A stretch of DNA of 64,000 nucleotides from Chloracidobacterium sp. N (GCF_018304765.1 NZ_CP072642.1:2075819-2139818), one strand, 5' to 3'; positions 26,592-37,617 are shown, counted from the first letter of the stretch. Numbers and translations: made by a program. Notes: generated by a model not told the origin, from the sequence alone.

Positions 26592-27710
26592 TCAAAATAG
26601 CTTGAGACGAATGGTGAGGTACTTTTTCGGGTCCTGGCGAAAGTCTATCAGCAACTGGTTGGCCTGGGCAGAGGTTGCCGTCAGGTTATCGTAAAGTTGC
26701 GGATCGCGCAGCAGCTTTCCGGCTGAACCATCGCCGCGCTCCAGTCCGGCGAGAACGTTGTTGAGGCTGACCAGCGTCTGCTCGGCTTCGCGGTAGAGCT
26801 TGTCGTCGCGGAGCAAACGCCCGGCCGTGCCTTCCCCCCGCTCCAGACGGGTCATGGCATCTTCGAGCTTGGCGGATGTCCGGTCCAGCCGCTCCAGCAC
26901 GGAGAGCACTTCCTGGTAGGCCCGGTCATCCGTGGCCAGTTTGCCAAGCGTGCCGCGTCCGTCGCTGATGTCCGCCAGCAACTTTTCGACGCGCCGCACC
27001 GAAGCGTCAAGATCGTCATACAGGCGGGGGTCATTGATGAGTCTGGCAGCCGTGCCCTGTCCCGTCCGCACTTCCTGCACCAGACGGGACGCCTCGGCTA
27101 CGGTGCGCGTCAGGTTGTCATACAGCTCCGCGTCGGAAACGAGTCGTCCCACCGTTCCCTGGCCGCGATTGATCTTGTCGGCAATCTGCTTGAGCGAATC
27201 CGAAAGGGTTGTGAAGTTGGCCAGAATGTCATCGGCACCGGAGATGATCTGGCGGATGGTCGTCTCGGAAGCCCCACCAATCAGATCGCCATCCTTGACG
27301 GGAGCCGCAGCCAGTGTGCCGGGGGTGATGTCCACCACCTTGTCGCCCAACAGACCGACCGAACCCAGAATGACCTGCGAATCCTGCCGGACGCGCTCTC
27401 CGGCCGGCTTGCCGTCAATGACCGGATCGAGTGCGAGTTCCAGCTCCACGGTCTGGGCGGCATTCTGGTCCGGGGGGACGGGCAGCAGCACAATCCGCTG
27501 TACCTTGCCCACCTTGACGCCGGCCAACCGCACTTCCGCCCCCGGACGCAGACCATCCACATTGGCGAGTCGCGTGCGCACAGTGAGTTCCCGCCGGAAG
27601 GGATTGAGGTCGCCGCTGATGGTCAGAATGGTGGCAATGAGCACGCCGATGGCCACCAGGGTCATCAGTCCCACCCGCAAGTCGAGAATGGAGAGCTTTT
27701 TTTTCGCCAT
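26592..27710 (-). CDS. mlaD: MCE/MlaD-family lipid transport protein
   Basis: A 372-residue periplasmic substrate-binding subunit. One N-terminal membrane helix (VGLMTLVAIGVLIATILTIS, residues 13-32) anchors an MCE domain (YRVR-like VRTRLANVDGLRPGAEVRLAGVKVGKV, about 45-125). A long region follows with repeats of GxGTAGRLxxDxxLYxxL that probably form an alpha-helical barrel. Together with MlaE and MlaF it would move phospholipids across the envelope. AGGAG lies six bases before the ATG. Confidence 0.9.
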   Translation of the reverse strand: MAKKKLSILDLRVGLMTLVAIGVLIATILTISGDLNPFRRELTVRTRLANVDGLRPGAEVRLAGVKVGKVQRIVLLPVPPDQNAAQTVELELALDPVIDGKPAGERVRQDSQVILGSVGLLGDKVVDITPGTLAAAPVKDGDLIGGASETTIRQIISGADDILANFTTLSDSLKQIADKINRGQGTVGRLVSDAELYDNLTRTVAEASRLVQEVRTGQGTAARLINDPRLYDDLDASVRRVEKLLADISDGRGTLGKLATDDRAYQEVLSVLERLDRTSAKLEDAMTRLERGEGTAGRLLRDDKLYREAEQTLVSLNNVLAGLERGDGSAGKLLRDPQLYDNLTATSAQANQLLIDFRQDPKKYLTIRLKLF

Positions 27711-27736
27711 ACACCGCTCCTGCGTGTTGTCCCGGT

Positions 27737-28543
27737 TCAGTCCAGCTCCAGGAACGTCCGAATGTAGGGGTCCGTCGAATTCCAGAAGGTATCGGCGTCC
27801 CCTTCCAGCAGGACCTTTCCGTGGCGCAACATGATGAACTGCGTGGAAGTGTCGGCCTGCCCGCGCGGGTTCTTCGCAATGACGACTTCGCCATCATCGC
27901 CAATGGTGGCGTGGTGGTCGGCCAACACCACGGCATCCTGAATCCGGTGGGTGACAAACAGCGAACTGACGCCTTCGAGGTCCCGCAGCTTGATGGCCAA
28001 CTCGCAGATCGTGCGGGCCGTGGGCGGGTCCAGTCCGGCGGTCGGTTCATCGTAGAGGATAATCTTGGGATTGCCCACCAGGGCGCGGGCAATCCCGACG
28101 CGGCGGCGCATCCCGCCGGAAAGCTCGGAGGGCATCTTGTTGATGGCCTGTTCCAGGTTGACGAAACGCAGCATCCGCCGCACGGTTTCCTCGATTTCCT
28201 CCTCATCGGCACCCTGCTCGAACAGGCGGTAGCCGACATTTTCATACACCGAAAGGCTGTCAAACAGCGCCCCTTCCTGAAAGACCATGCCGATCTTCTG
28301 ACGCATCACCGTCAACTGTGATTCGCTGAAGTCCGTGATGTCTTCGTTGTCCACAAAGATGCGGCCACTATCCGGCTTGAGCAGCCCCAGGACGAGCTTG
28401 AGCACGGTGGATTTGCCCGTCCCGGACCCTCCCATGAGAATCTTGGTTTCGCCCGGATGCACGCCAAAACTCACGCCGTCGAGCACCTTCTGCTCCCCAA
28501 ACGCAAGGCAAACATCCCGGAACTCGATGGCGTATTCGCTCAT
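27737..28543 (-). CDS. mlaF: ABC transporter ATP-binding protein, MlaF type
   Basis: A 268-residue ATPase. Walker [10 protein letters not shown] near 38, Q-loop [17 protein letters not shown], signature [15 protein letters not shown] near 140, Walker [13 protein letters not shown] and H-loop THR are all intact. GALFDSLTVxENV is typical of the MlaF/Mkl group. ATG 28543 (MSEYAIEF) is preferred to an upstream in-frame start. It lies between mlaE and mlaD. Confidence 0.93.
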   Translation of the reverse strand: MSEYAIEFRDVCLAFGEQKVLDGVSFGVHPGETKILMGGSGTGKSTVLKLVLGLLKPDSGRIFVDNEDITDFSESQLTVMRQKIGMVFQEGALFDSLSVYENVGYRLFEQGADEEEIEETVRRMLRFVNLEQAINKMPSELSGGMRRRVGIARALVGNPKIILYDEPTAGLDPPTARTICELAIKLRDLEGVSSLFVTHRIQDAVVLADHHATIGDDGEVVIAKNPRGQADTSTQFIMLRHGKVLLEGDADTFWNSTDPYIRTFLELD

Positions 28544-28577
28544 CGTCCTCTCGGAGGGCAGCACGCCGCCTGGGCGC

Positions 28578-29342
28578 TTATGCCGTCCCGCTCAGCGTCA
28601 GAATCAGTCGGGTGAGGAAAAAATCCGACACCAGAATCAGCACGATGGAGACGACGACCGAAGTCGTCGTGGACTGCCCGACGCCAACCGTCCCCCCGCG
28701 CGTCCGCAGCCCACACCGGCAGCCCACCACGGCCACAATCAGACCAAACACACCGGTTTTGAGAAATGTCCCCAGAATGTCCTCGTAATTGAGCGCCTCG
28801 CGCGCCGACGACAGATACACCGACGACGGGATTTGCAACAGGGTTATCGCCACAATCAGGCCGCCAATGATGCCTACGACATTGGCAAAAATCGTCAGCA
28901 CGGGCGCCATGGTGATGAGCGCCAGCAGGCGCGGCCGCACCAGCTTGCGGAACGGGTCCGTGCCCAGGGCGCGCATGGCGTCAATCTGCTCGCTGACACA
29001 CATCGCCCCCAGCTCGGCAGCAATGCCCGAACCGGCGCGCCCGGCCAGCAGAATGCAGGTCAGGACGGGTCCCAGTTCCCGCAACAGTGACGTGGCCACC
29101 AGCCGCCCGGTGTAATTCTGCGCCCCAAAGGACCGCAGCGTGCCGGCCGTCTGCAAGGCCAGCACCGCCCCGATGAAAAAGCCGGCCAGCAGCACGATGG
29201 GCAGCGTGCCGAACCCAATCGAATCCATCTGGGCCACCGTTTCACGCCAGTAGCGCGGACGCCGGAATGGATGCCGCAGGGCGCGCCAGACAAGCAGGGT
29301 ACTTTCCTGAAGCTCTACCAGAATGAGCAGAAAGAAGTTCAC
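28578..29342 (-). CDS. mlaE: MlaE-family ABC transporter permease
   Basis: A 254-residue inner-membrane permease with about five helices. Characteristic segments: [66 protein letters not shown] and the EQIDA motif. The start is GTG 29342. It is the first gene of mlaE-mlaF-mlaD, with a candidate promoter about 100 bases upstream. Confidence 0.92.
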   Translation of the reverse strand: MNFFLLILVELQESTLLVWRALRHPFRRPRYWRETVAQMDSIGFGTLPIVLLAGFFIGAVLALQTAGTLRSFGAQNYTGRLVATSLLRELGPVLTCILLAGRAGSGIAAELGAMCVSEQIDAMRALGTDPFRKLVRPRLLALITMAPVLTIFANVVGIIGGLIVAITLLQIPSSVYLSSAREALNYEDILGTFLKTGVFGLIVAVVGCRCGLRTRGGTVGVGQSTTTSVVVSIVLILVSDFFLTRLILTLSGTA

Positions 29343-29421
29343 GGACGGCGGAACAAAACCGGGGAAATCATCAGCCCGCGACGGGTTTCGTTCAGAGACA
29401 CCGCCGACAACGCCACTTTTA

Positions 29422-29445
29422 CGGACGGAAGCCGTCCGGTGTCAA
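29422..29445 (-). promoter_or_regulatory. Candidate mlaE promoter with internal palindrome
   Basis: On the minus strand a perfect TTGACA (29440-29445) is followed after about 17-18 bases by the weak -10 TAAAAG. The spacer contains the palindrome CGGACGG-CTT-CCGTCCG (29422-29438). The palindrome could be an operator for the mla operon or a carB transcription end. Only pattern evidence is available. Confidence 0.35.
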
Positions 29446-29506
29446 GCCTCCGGCAAGTCACAAGTTTTTGCATTCCGTACACTTTCCACCTCATGGTGCG
29501 CCGCCT

Positions 29507-32500
29507 TCACGAAGCCGAAGCCGCCTGCGCCGGGTAGGTCAGGCTGGGTTTCCCGGCGTGGTAGTCCTGCAACCGCCCTACGCTGAACTGGTCATGTTGC
29601 AGGGCATGGATGGCGCTGGTGACGGCAATGGCACCCGTAATGGTGGTGATACAGGGGACGTTGTACTGGATAGCCGCCGACCGGATGGCTTTTTCGTCAA
29701 AGTGTGACGCCTTGCCCAGCGGGGTGTTCACGATGAGGTCTATGCGCCGGCTGCGGATGAGGTCCACGATATTCGGGCGGCCTTCGTTGACCTTGAAGAC
29801 GGGTTCAACCGGCAGACCGGCTGCCGCCAGCATTTCCTGCGTGCCACGGGTTGCCACGAGCTTGAAGCCCAACCGGTGCAGCCGCTGGGCCACTTTCAGG
29901 GCAGCCGGTTTGTCGCGGTTGTTGACACTGAGAAACACGGTTCCCGTACGCGGCAGCGGCACGCCAGCGCCGAGTTGCGCTTTCCAGTAGGCCATTCCGA
30001 AGCTGTCCGCCACGCCCATCACTTCGCCAATCGAGCGCATTTCGGGGCCCAGCACCGGGTCCACACCGGGAAACTTGATGAACGGAAACACCGGCGCCTT
30101 GATGAAGAAGCGCCCGACGGAGAGCATCGGCGGCAGGTTGAAATCCGCCAGACGGCGGCCAATCATCAGCCAGGCGGCAATCTTGGCTATTGGCACGCCG
30201 GTGGCCTTGCTTACGAAGGGCACCGTCCGCGAAGCGCGGGGGTTGACTTCCAGGACGTACACGATGTCGTCCTTGACGGCAAACTGGATGTTCATCAGCC
30301 CCACGACCCGCAGGGCGCGGGCCAACTGCCGGGTGTACTGCCGCATGACATCCAGATGCCACGGCTCAATCAGGTAGGTCGGCAGCACACTGGAGCTGTC
30401 GCCGGAGTGAACGCCGGCTTCCTCGATGTGCTCCTGAATGCCGGCAATACACACGTCTTCGCCATCGGAGAGCGCATCCACATCCACTTCCACGGCCGAT
30501 TCCAGAAAGTGGTCAATGAGCACGGCGCGTCCCGGCGAAGCGCCCATGGCTTCCGCCACATAGGCGGCCAGGCTGGGTTCGTCGTAGGCAATCATCATCG
30601 CCCGTCCGCCCAGCACGTAACTGGGACGCACCAGCACCGGATAGCCAACCTGGCGTGCCACGGCGCAGGCCTCATCCACCGTGGTCGCCATCCCCGACGG
30701 CGGCTGGGGAATTTCCAGCTCCCGCAGCAGGCGGCCGAACCGTTCCCGGTCTTCGGCCAGGTCAATGCTTTCGGGTGAAGTGCCGATGATCGGCACGCCC
30801 GCCTGCCGCAGGCCATAGGCGAGGTTGAGCGGCGTCTGTCCGCCAAACTGCACGATGACACCGTCCGGCTGCTCCCGTTCGATGATGTGCATGACATCCT
30901 CGAAAGTAACAGGCTCGAAGTACAGCCGGTCGGAAGTGTCGTAGTCGGTTGAAACCGTTTCCGGGTTGCAGTTGACCATGATGGTTTCGTAGCCGGCTTC
31001 CTGCAACGCGAAACTGGCGTGACAGCAGCAATAGTCAAACTCGATGCCCTGCCCGATTCGGTTCGGGCCGCTGCCCAGAATGACAATCTTGCGGCGGCTG
31101 GTAGGCTCGGCTTCGCACGCTTCCTCGTAAGTCGAGTAAAGATAGGGCGTGTGCGAGGCAAACTCGGCAGCGCAGGTGTCAATGCGCTTGAAGACCGGAC
31201 GAATGCCGCTGCGCAGGCGCCGGGTGCGCACGTCCGCCTCGCTACAGCCAATCGTGCGCGCCACCCGGCGATCTGAAAACCCCAGCCGTTTGACGTGCCG
31301 CAGCTCGGCATCGGGGATGTCTTCGAGCGTCCGCCCCCGCAGGGCGTTCTGGGCGTCGGCAATTTCCTTGAGCTGGTGCAGAAACCACGGGTCAATGGCG
31401 GTGAGTTCGTGCAGTTCGGCGCAGCCCCAGCCGCGTTCGAGCGCCATTTGCAGGTAGCGCACCCGTTCGGGGTTGGGCGTGATGAGATGCCGCCGCAGGT
31501 CGTCGTCATTGGTGTAGGTCGGCACGCGCGCCGCGCTGGCTTCCAACGACCGCAGTGCCTTCATGAAGGCTTCCTTGAAGGTGCGGCCGATGGCCATGGC
31601 TTCTCCCACGGATTTCATCTGCGTTCCCAGCACCGGCTCGGCCGCCTGGAACTTCTCGAAGGCCCACTTCGGAATCTTGACGACGACGTAATCGAGCGTC
31701 GGCTCAAAGCTGGCTGGTGTTTTGCGGGTGATGTCGTTGGGAATTTCGTCCAGGGTGTAACCGACGGCGAGCTTGGCGGCAATCTTGGCAATGGGAAAGC
31801 CCGTGGCCTTCGAGGCCAGCGCCGAGGAACGGGACACCCGTGGGTTCATCTCGATGACCCGCACCCGTCCGTCTCTGGGATTGACCGCAAACTGGATGTT
31901 GGAGCCGCCGGTTTCCACCCCGATGCGGCGGATGATTTTCAGGCTGGCGTCGCGCAGGGTCTGGTATTCGCGGTCGGTCAGGGTTTGCGCCGGCGCGACG
32001 GTAATCGAGTCGCCGGTGTGAACGCCCATCGGATCGAAATTCTCAATCGAACACACGATCACGATGTTGTCGGCGGCATCGCGCATGACTTCGAGTTCGT
32101 ACTCTTTCCAGCCCAGGACCGACTCCTCGACGACCACTTCGTGAACCGGACTCAACGCCAGGCCCCGCTCGACAATCTGGTAGAACTCCTCGTCGTTGTA
32201 GGCAATGCCGCCGCCGGCCCCGCCCAGCGTGAAGCTCGGCCGTACGATGGCCGGATAGCCAATCGCCGCCCGGACTTCTTCCAGGTTGGTTTCCGGCGTC
32301 ACGAACATGGCCTTGGTCATTTCGAGACCGATGTCTTCCATGGCGGCTTTGAACTGCCGCCGGGATTCGGCCAGCTCGATGGCGGCAATGTTGGCCCCGA
32401 TAAGCTGTACTCCAAGGCGGTCGAGAACGCCGGTCTGCGCAAGCTGCATGGCCAGATTGAGCGCCGTCTGACCGCCGACGGTCGGCAGCAGCGCGTCCGG

Positions 32501-32746
32501 GCGCTCGCGCTCCAGGACGGCGGTGACGGCTTCCAGCGTGAGGGGTTCGATGTAGGTGCCGTCGGCCATCTCCGGGTCGGTCATGATGGTGGCCGGGTTG
32601 GAGTTGATGAGCACCACCTCATAACCTTCGGCGCGGAGCGCCTTGCAGGCCTGGGTCCCGGAATAGTCGAATTCACAGGCCTGGCCGATGACAATCGGGC
32701 CGGAACCAATGACGAGAATCTTGCGGAGATCAGTGCGTTTGGGCAT
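29507..32746 (-). CDS. carB: Carbamoyl-phosphate synthase large subunit
   Basis: A 1079-residue enzyme that makes carbamoyl phosphate for pyrimidine and arginine synthesis. Two ATP-grasp halves are visible: [30 protein letters not shown] opens the first, [29 protein letters not shown] the second near residue 550. An MGS-like allosteric domain ([21 protein letters not shown]) ends the protein. Length matches the family. carA is not in the window. It lies 12 bases downstream of corA. Confidence 0.97.
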   Translation of the reverse strand: MPKRTDLRKILVIGSGPIVIGQACEFDYSGTQACKALRAEGYEVVLINSNPATIMTDPEMADGTYIEPLTLEAVTAVLERERPDALLPTVGGQTALNLAMQLAQTGVLDRLGVQLIGANIAAIELAESRRQFKAAMEDIGLEMTKAMFVTPETNLEEVRAAIGYPAIVRPSFTLGGAGGGIAYNDEEFYQIVERGLALSPVHEVVVEESVLGWKEYELEVMRDAADNIVIVCSIENFDPMGVHTGDSITVAPAQTLTDREYQTLRDASLKIIRRIGVETGGSNIQFAVNPRDGRVRVIEMNPRVSRSSALASKATGFPIAKIAAKLAVGYTLDEIPNDITRKTPASFEPTLDYVVVKIPKWAFEKFQAAEPVLGTQMKSVGEAMAIGRTFKEAFMKALRSLEASAARVPTYTNDDDLRRHLITPNPERVRYLQMALERGWGCAELHELTAIDPWFLHQLKEIADAQNALRGRTLEDIPDAELRHVKRLGFSDRRVARTIGCSEADVRTRRLRSGIRPVFKRIDTCAAEFASHTPYLYSTYEEACEAEPTSRRKIVILGSGPNRIGQGIEFDYCCCHASFALQEAGYETIMVNCNPETVSTDYDTSDRLYFEPVTFEDVMHIIEREQPDGVIVQFGGQTPLNLAYGLRQAGVPIIGTSPESIDLAEDRERFGRLLRELEIPQPPSGMATTVDEACAVARQVGYPVLVRPSYVLGGRAMMIAYDEPSLAAYVAEAMGASPGRAVLIDHFLESAVEVDVDALSDGEDVCIAGIQEHIEEAGVHSGDSSSVLPTYLIEPWHLDVMRQYTRQLARALRVVGLMNIQFAVKDDIVYVLEVNPRASRTVPFVSKATGVPIAKIAAWLMIGRRLADFNLPPMLSVGRFFIKAPVFPFIKFPGVDPVLGPEMRSIGEVMGVADSFGMAYWKAQLGAGVPLPRTGTVFLSVNNRDKPAALKVAQRLHRLGFKLVATRGTQEMLAAAGLPVEPVFKVNEGRPNIVDLIRSRRIDLIVNTPLGKASHFDEKAIRSAAIQYNVPCITTITGAIAVTSAIHALQHDQFSVGRLQDYHAGKPSLTYPAQAASAS

Positions 32747-32758
32747 GGGAACAAGCGG

Positions 32759-33865
32759 TCAGAGCCATTTCTTGCGCCGGAAAAACATGAGCATCCCGCC
32801 GACGATGCCAATCATGACCACCCAGAGAAACGGGTAAAACCACCACACCTTGAGTTCAGGCATATAGTCGAAGTTCATCCCATACACACCGACGATAAAG
32901 GTCAGTGGCATCCAGATGGTCGAAAAAATCGTGAGAAACTTCATCACCTCGTTGGTACGCCGGGAAGCCACAGCCAGGTGCGCTTCGGCGACGTTCGTCG
33001 CCAGTTCGATGAGCATGACACAGGTTTCTTCGAGCCGGACGGCGTGGTCGTACACATCCCGGAAGTAAATGGCCGTCTTGGCTTCAATGCAGGGCAGGTC
33101 CTCCCGCCGGCTGAGCCGGAGCAGCATTTCGCGCTGAAGCCCCATCAGCCGCCGCAGGGTCATCAGTTCCCGCTTGGTTTTGAGGACAGTGGGCAGAACA
33201 TCCTGATCCTGCTCTGTGAAGATATGAGCCTCGATTTCCTGAATCCGGTCTTCGACCCCGGACAGCACGGGAAACACCTGATCGATCATGCGGTCCACGA
33301 TGGCATGCAGCACCAGGTCAAGGTGCTGGTCCATCGTGGTATCGCGTGCGTCCACAATCTCGGCCACTTCTTCTACGGGCGCAAAGCCACGGTCATGAAC
33401 CGTGACCAGAAAGCCGACGCCGAGATAGACCGCCAGGCGATTGGTGGCGCAGTGCCCGACGCCCGCCGTGGGCAACACGGTTTCATCGCTGATGCCGGCC
33501 ACGCTCTGAAACATCATGAACAGGTAGTCTTCATGCTCATCAATCTTCGGGCGATGTTCTGGACTGAGGGCGTCTTCGACGGTCAGCAGGTGAAAGCCGA
33601 ACAGCGTTGCCACCGCCTGAAGGGCCGCCGGCGTCGGCGCGGTCAAATCCAGCCAGAAGGCCCGTTGCCGGCGCATCTGCCAGCATTCACGCAGGACAGT
33701 TTCGGTGAGTTCCTCCGGCACAGGGCGCAACCCGACACCGTTGTGGATGCGCAGGGTGGCCGCCCGCCGGAGGTCGGCCATGGGGTCAGACACCGGCCGG
33801 TGCTCCCCGGTCAGGTGGAGGTTGTCAAGCCGCGTCAGACGGCTGCTCGTCGAGAGTTGCTCCAT
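32759..33865 (-). CDS. corA: CorA-type magnesium/cobalt transporter
   Basis: A 368-residue CorA protein: cytoplasmic alpha/beta and long helical region, then two C-terminal membrane helices (FLTIFSTIWMPLTFIVGVYGMNF and VWWFYPFLWVVMIGIVGGMLMFF). The essential GMN motif is present near residue 310, followed by the loop Asp/Glu-bearing DYMPEL. A cytoplasmic basic end RRKKWL closes the protein. ATG 33865 is chosen; GTG 33877 would overlap the mgtC stop as GTGA. It is next to mgtC, so this is a magnesium-handling pair. Confidence 0.93.
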   Translation of the reverse strand: MEQLSTSSRLTRLDNLHLTGEHRPVSDPMADLRRAATLRIHNGVGLRPVPEELTETVLRECWQMRRQRAFWLDLTAPTPAALQAVATLFGFHLLTVEDALSPEHRPKIDEHEDYLFMMFQSVAGISDETVLPTAGVGHCATNRLAVYLGVGFLVTVHDRGFAPVEEVAEIVDARDTTMDQHLDLVLHAIVDRMIDQVFPVLSGVEDRIQEIEAHIFTEQDQDVLPTVLKTKRELMTLRRLMGLQREMLLRLSRREDLPCIEAKTAIYFRDVYDHAVRLEETCVMLIELATNVAEAHLAVASRRTNEVMKFLTIFSTIWMPLTFIVGVYGMNFDYMPELKVWWFYPFLWVVMIGIVGGMLMFFRRKKWL

Positions 33866-33873
33866 GGCTGGCG

Positions 33874-34626
33874 TCACCCTTCATCACTTGTCACGCGGCG
33901 CGATTCGAGCGTCGGGGTGGATTCATCATCCACAAGCGTTTCCCACCCAATGGCTGTAACGGAAGGTTCCATCGCCAGGCGGGCCGTAATGTCTTCGAGG
34001 CGGCGGGCTTCACTGGCCGTATTGCCGTCGCCGCTGAAGGTCGCTTCGAGGCGAACCTTGTCCGAACCCAGTAAGTCCACACTCCGCAGTGACTGCAACT
34101 TGAACTGACTGCGGGCAATCTCCTGGACGAGCAGCGGTCGGATGGTGGCCTGTTGGGAGTCGCCACACGTCAGCTCAATCTGGTATCGGGTTTCAAGGTC
34201 AGCCCCCTCGATGGGTTGCCGGTTGATGAGCCGCGCCAGCGGCCGCAGCGTCAGGTGTGCAGCCAGAACAAACATCGTCAGCAACACAGCTTCCAGCGGT
34301 AGCCCGGAGCCGGACAGAACACCAATGGCGGAAGAACACCACAGGGTCGCGGCGGTGTTGAGGCCGCGCACCGACGCCCCCTCTTTCAAAATCACGCCCC
34401 CGGCCAGAAAGCCAATGCCCGAAACGACCTGGGCGGCGACGCGGGTCGGGCTGGTGTCGGTTTTGTCCACCAGCGCCGGCAGCGCAACATAGGCCGCTGC
34501 GCCAATGGCCACGAGAGCATTCGTACGCAACCCGGCCTGTCGTTGCCGCCACTGGCGTTCCAGCCCGACGGCAGCACCGCAGAGCGCCGCCAGCAGGAGA
34601 TGTCCCGCAAAAATCAACCAGGCCAT
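33874..34626 (-). CDS. mgtC: MgtC/SapB-family membrane protein
   Basis: A 250-residue protein. About four N-terminal helices carry the MgtC signature AAVGLERQWRQRQAGLRTNALVAIGAAAYV and GIGFLAGGVILKEGASVRGLNTAATLW. The C-terminal 100 residues form an ACT-like cytoplasmic domain. The family is linked to growth in low Mg and to membrane-potential control. ATG 34626 has GGGAGG five bases upstream and replaces a longer frame that starts in the intergenic region. It is upstream of corA. Confidence 0.88.
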   Translation of the reverse strand: MAWLIFAGHLLLAALCGAAVGLERQWRQRQAGLRTNALVAIGAAAYVALPALVDKTDTSPTRVAAQVVSGIGFLAGGVILKEGASVRGLNTAATLWCSSAIGVLSGSGLPLEAVLLTMFVLAAHLTLRPLARLINRQPIEGADLETRYQIELTCGDSQQATIRPLLVQEIARSQFKLQSLRSVDLLGSDKVRLEATFSGDGNTASEARRLEDITARLAMEPSVTAIGWETLVDDESTPTLESRRVTSDEG

Positions 34627-34655
34627 GCCTGCCTCCCGATAAGCACGCGCGCTGC

Positions 34656-35684
34656 CTAGTGGGCTTCCGGTTGGCGCTCGCGGAGCAGGGCCATGACCTG
34701 CTTGATGTCTTCCCACACTTCGCGCTTTTTGTCCGGCGCGCGCAACAGATACGCCGGGTGAAACGTCGGCATGAGGGGGATGCCGTGGTAGTCCTGGAAG
34801 CGCCCGCGAATCTTGGAAATGCCACCCAGTTTGGGATCACCCAGCAACGCGCTTGCGGCTGAAGCACCCAGCGCGACGATAACATGGGGACGGATGACCG
34901 CCAACTGACGATGAAGAAAGCCCACACAGGCGGCCACTTCATCCGGTTCCGGCGTCCGGTTTTCCGGGGGACGGCACTTGACGACGTTGCAGATATAGAC
35001 CTCCTCCCGGCGCAAGCCCATGGCGGCAATGATTTTGTCGAGCAACTGCCCGGCGCGTCCGACGAACGGCCGCCCGGTGGCATCTTCTTCCGCGCCCGGC
35101 CCTTCGCCGACAAAGACCACCGGCGCCCGGGCCGCCCCTTCGCCAAAGACGAGGTTGGTCCGACAAGCCGCCAGCTTGCAGCGTTGACAATCCCCCAGAT
35201 CGGCGCGGATGGCTTCCAACGTTACGTCCGAAGAAACCGGCAGCGATGGGGGCGGGACTTCCTCAAACAACGAGTCCTGTTGGGGTTTGGGAGTGGTGTG
35301 GGCAGGCTGGTTGCAGTTCACCGGGGTTCTGGATAAAGTTTCGCCATCGTCTTTCGAGTGACTTGACGGTGTAAGCTGGCGGTGCGAGGAGGGGTCCATA
35401 AGCGGTTGGTGGCCACCACTTGGCCGTCCGGCGCCCGGAGACTCCACGGCTGAGGGCACGCCCAAGCTCGTATCAGCCGTACCAGGGAGTTCGGGTACGT
35501 GGGCACCGGGAACAACTGAAGCAGGATGCGATGCACTGGAGGGTGCAGGACTGGGTGGCGGCGAAGCTGCTGCATGCCCTGCACTGACAAAAGAAACCCC
35601 GTTCCCGGTCAGAAACCGAAGCTGGCGGGCAATGTCTTCCAGTAAGGCGTGGATTTCAGTTTCCGGTGTGTTTTTCACAGGCAT
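34656..35684 (-). CDS. Uracil-DNA glycosylase, family 4 (UdgA type)
   Basis: A 342-residue protein. The last 200 residues are a type-4 UDG: CQRCKLAACRTNLVFGEG (two Fe-S cysteines), FVGEGPGAEEDATGRPFVGRAGQLLDKII motif 1, YICNVVKCRPPENRTP (third Cys region) and TFHPAYLLR motif 2. The N-terminal 140 residues are Ser/Pro-rich and look disordered. The enzyme removes uracil from DNA. GGAG lies before the ATG. It heads a leftward run UDG-mgtC-corA-carB. Confidence 0.9.
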   Translation of the reverse strand: MPVKNTPETEIHALLEDIARQLRFLTGNGVSFVSAGHAAASPPPSPAPSSASHPASVVPGAHVPELPGTADTSLGVPSAVESPGAGRPSGGHQPLMDPSSHRQLTPSSHSKDDGETLSRTPVNCNQPAHTTPKPQQDSLFEEVPPPSLPVSSDVTLEAIRADLGDCQRCKLAACRTNLVFGEGAARAPVVFVGEGPGAEEDATGRPFVGRAGQLLDKIIAAMGLRREEVYICNVVKCRPPENRTPEPDEVAACVGFLHRQLAVIRPHVIVALGASAASALLGDPKLGGISKIRGRFQDYHGIPLMPTFHPAYLLRAPDKKREVWEDIKQVMALLRERQPEAH

Positions 35685-36054
35685 CCCACTCCATACGATT
35701 TCTGCACAGGCTGGACAACTCGGCTTTGAGACGGAAGTCAGTTTGGAGTAATCTTGAGAAAAGTCTCACATGACACGGCGTAGCGTAGTCCACTGGGCCA
35801 CAATCCACCAAAGGTTGCGACGCACGACACTTTTCTATGGTCTTTTGCCGGGCAACTTGTATATAAACCACCTACCCACTCGCTGGCTTCATTGACAAGC
35901 ATCATGCTCGCTGTCGTCACAAACGCCGGTCTTTGCTTCCTGGAAGCAATGGCGTGTGGTCACGGTGAGAGCGCCAACGTGTCATGGGACTGACTGCCGT
36001 AGGTCCGCCAGCCGCCGGCGCTGTCCGTCAGGGGGGAAGACCAAGGGTACGATT
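35685..36054. other. Gene-free region between udg and the scaffold-like gene
   Basis: This 370-base stretch separates two divergent genes and so should carry both promoters. It is less GC-rich than the surroundings. A TATATAAA-like tract occurs near 35860 and a TTGACA at 35892-35897, but neither has a convincing partner element. No RNA gene or conserved motif was recognised. Confidence 0.3.
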
Positions 36055-37617
36055 ATGGGTTTTTTCGACCGCTTTTTTGGCAAGAAAAAAGAAGAACCAC
36101 CCAGCACACCGTCTCCTACCTACGTTCCACCGGAACCGCCACCGCTTCCGGCACCTCCGCCGCCCCGTCAGGAACCAAGGGAGCAAGTGCCACCACCGCC
36201 GGTCGAGTCGCGTTTTGAGACCCAGCCGCTGACGCCCCAACCGGTTCTGGAAACTCCTGCCCCGGCACCAGCGGCAGAAGCCCCCACCACGGCTCCCGCC
36301 GCCGAAGCAACGGTCTCTGAAGAATCCGCGGTCTCTGAAGAAACAGCGGATGCCCTGCTCCCTGACGCACTCGCGGAAGAAGAGGACTTCTCACTTTCAG
36401 AGCTGACCCCGGATACCCACCACACGGCACGGCCCCAGGCTGAGGAATCGCAGGATGTGTCAGCCGCCGGGATGATTGAAGTCGTTGGTGTCGGCACGCG
36501 GCTTGAAGTCACCCCTTCCGGCACGCGGGGACTGGACATCACGGATACCAGTTCTACGTTGGACGAAGCCGGGGCGGATGAGGCGGATTTCGATCTCGCC
36601 CTGGCGCGTACCGATGGCGACGGTCGGACGGAAGCCTCCCAGCTCGACGGACAGGCCGGCCTGCTTGCCATGGAGGGTGACGACGACCTGGAAGGCTTTG
36701 ACGACGCCTTCGACCGCATTCTCGCGCAGGGCGAAATGGATGACCTCGGCGAAGACACCGAGCCGGCCGTTGCGACGGACCAGACCGAGGTGCGGACGCT
36801 CTTTTCCGAAATTGCCGCCAACTACATCCGTCCGGTCAAAGCCTTCATCATCGAGCTGAGGTCCGGTGCCGCCCGCAAGGAATGGCTCGAAATGTGCCAA
36901 CCGGCCATCAGCAGCCTGGGCAAGTCCGCCTTGGGCATGGGCATGGAGGATGTCAGCGATGCCGTTCACGATTTTGAAGCGCTGCTCTCCGAAGCCCGGG
37001 CTTCCCGGGAAGGAACGGTCGGCGGCGAACTGCGGGAACGCATCCTGCAGAACTACCAGACGCTGACGGAGATGCTTCCGGCCACCTTTGTCATTGACGA
37101 CACCACGCTTCAGTCCGAGGGCATGATCGTCAACTCGTTGCTGAAGCAAATCCCGGAAGTCGGAAAGGTGACGATTGACAAACTCTACCGGGCCGGACTG
37201 ATCACCATCGAAAGCTTCCTCGTGGGGGCCAAGGAAGACCTGGCCGTGGCCACCGGGCTGCCGATCTGGCTGGCCGAAAAAATTGTCGAGAAGTTCAAGT
37301 CCTACCAGCAACAACTGGAAAGCGGTCTGGTTCAAAGCGGCAAGGATGGGCTGCTCAACCGGCTTGAGCAACTCGTGCGTGACCTCCAGGACGCCCACGA
37401 AGCCTACGAAATTGCCACGGCGGAAGAATCCAGCAACCCTTCGGCGGCCGAAGACCGACGGTTCTACCGTCAGGCGCGCCAGGAAACACAGCTTCAAATC
37501 AACGTTCTCCTGGCCGAGCTGGGAGCCGTCGAACTGGCCAATGAGATTCAGCGCCTTTCGTTCGAGAAGCGTATCGAGCGATTGCGGCGCTACATAGCAG
37601 ATGAACGGCGGTCATGA
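36055..37617 (+). CDS. Unknown protein with disordered N-terminus and helix-hairpin-helix-like region
   Basis: A 520-residue protein I do not recognise. It starts MGFFDRFFGKKKEE (amphipathic, possibly membrane-associating), followed by about 200 residues rich in Pro, Ala, Glu and Asp, probably disordered and acidic. Residues about 245-350 are helical and somewhat HPt-like. Near 360-430 IPEVGKVTIDKLYRAGLITIESFLVGAKEDLAVATGLP resembles tandem helix-hairpin-helix motifs of the Rad51/RuvA kind. A coiled-coil C-terminus ends at YIADERRS. The start has AAGGG seven bases upstream. It lies upstream of two bactofilin-related genes and may be a scaffold or partner of that system. Confidence 0.7.
   Translation: MGFFDRFFGKKKEEPPSTPSPTYVPPEPPPLPAPPPPRQEPREQVPPPPVESRFETQPLTPQPVLETPAPAPAAEAPTTAPAAEATVSEESAVSEETADALLPDALAEEEDFSLSELTPDTHHTARPQAEESQDVSAAGMIEVVGVGTRLEVTPSGTRGLDITDTSSTLDEAGADEADFDLALARTDGDGRTEASQLDGQAGLLAMEGDDDLEGFDDAFDRILAQGEMDDLGEDTEPAVATDQTEVRTLFSEIAANYIRPVKAFIIELRSGAARKEWLEMCQPAISSLGKSALGMGMEDVSDAVHDFEALLSEARASREGTVGGELRERILQNYQTLTEMLPATFVIDDTTLQSEGMIVNSLLKQIPEVGKVTIDKLYRAGLITIESFLVGAKEDLAVATGLPIWLAEKIVEKFKSYQQQLESGLVQSGKDGLLNRLEQLVRDLQDAHEAYEIATAEESSNPSAAEDRRFYRQARQETQLQINVLLAELGAVELANEIQRLSFEKRIERLRRYIADERRS

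Noticed and set aside
31295-34108. A 937-codon open frame on the + strand
   Set aside because: It is antisense to carB and corA, whose protein motifs are complete. Long antisense frames are expected from GC-rich codon bias, and the translation shows no known motifs.
35685-36054. Small open frames in the udg upstream region
   Set aside because: The minus-strand frames of 60-71 codons overlap each other, lack ribosome sites and show no motif.
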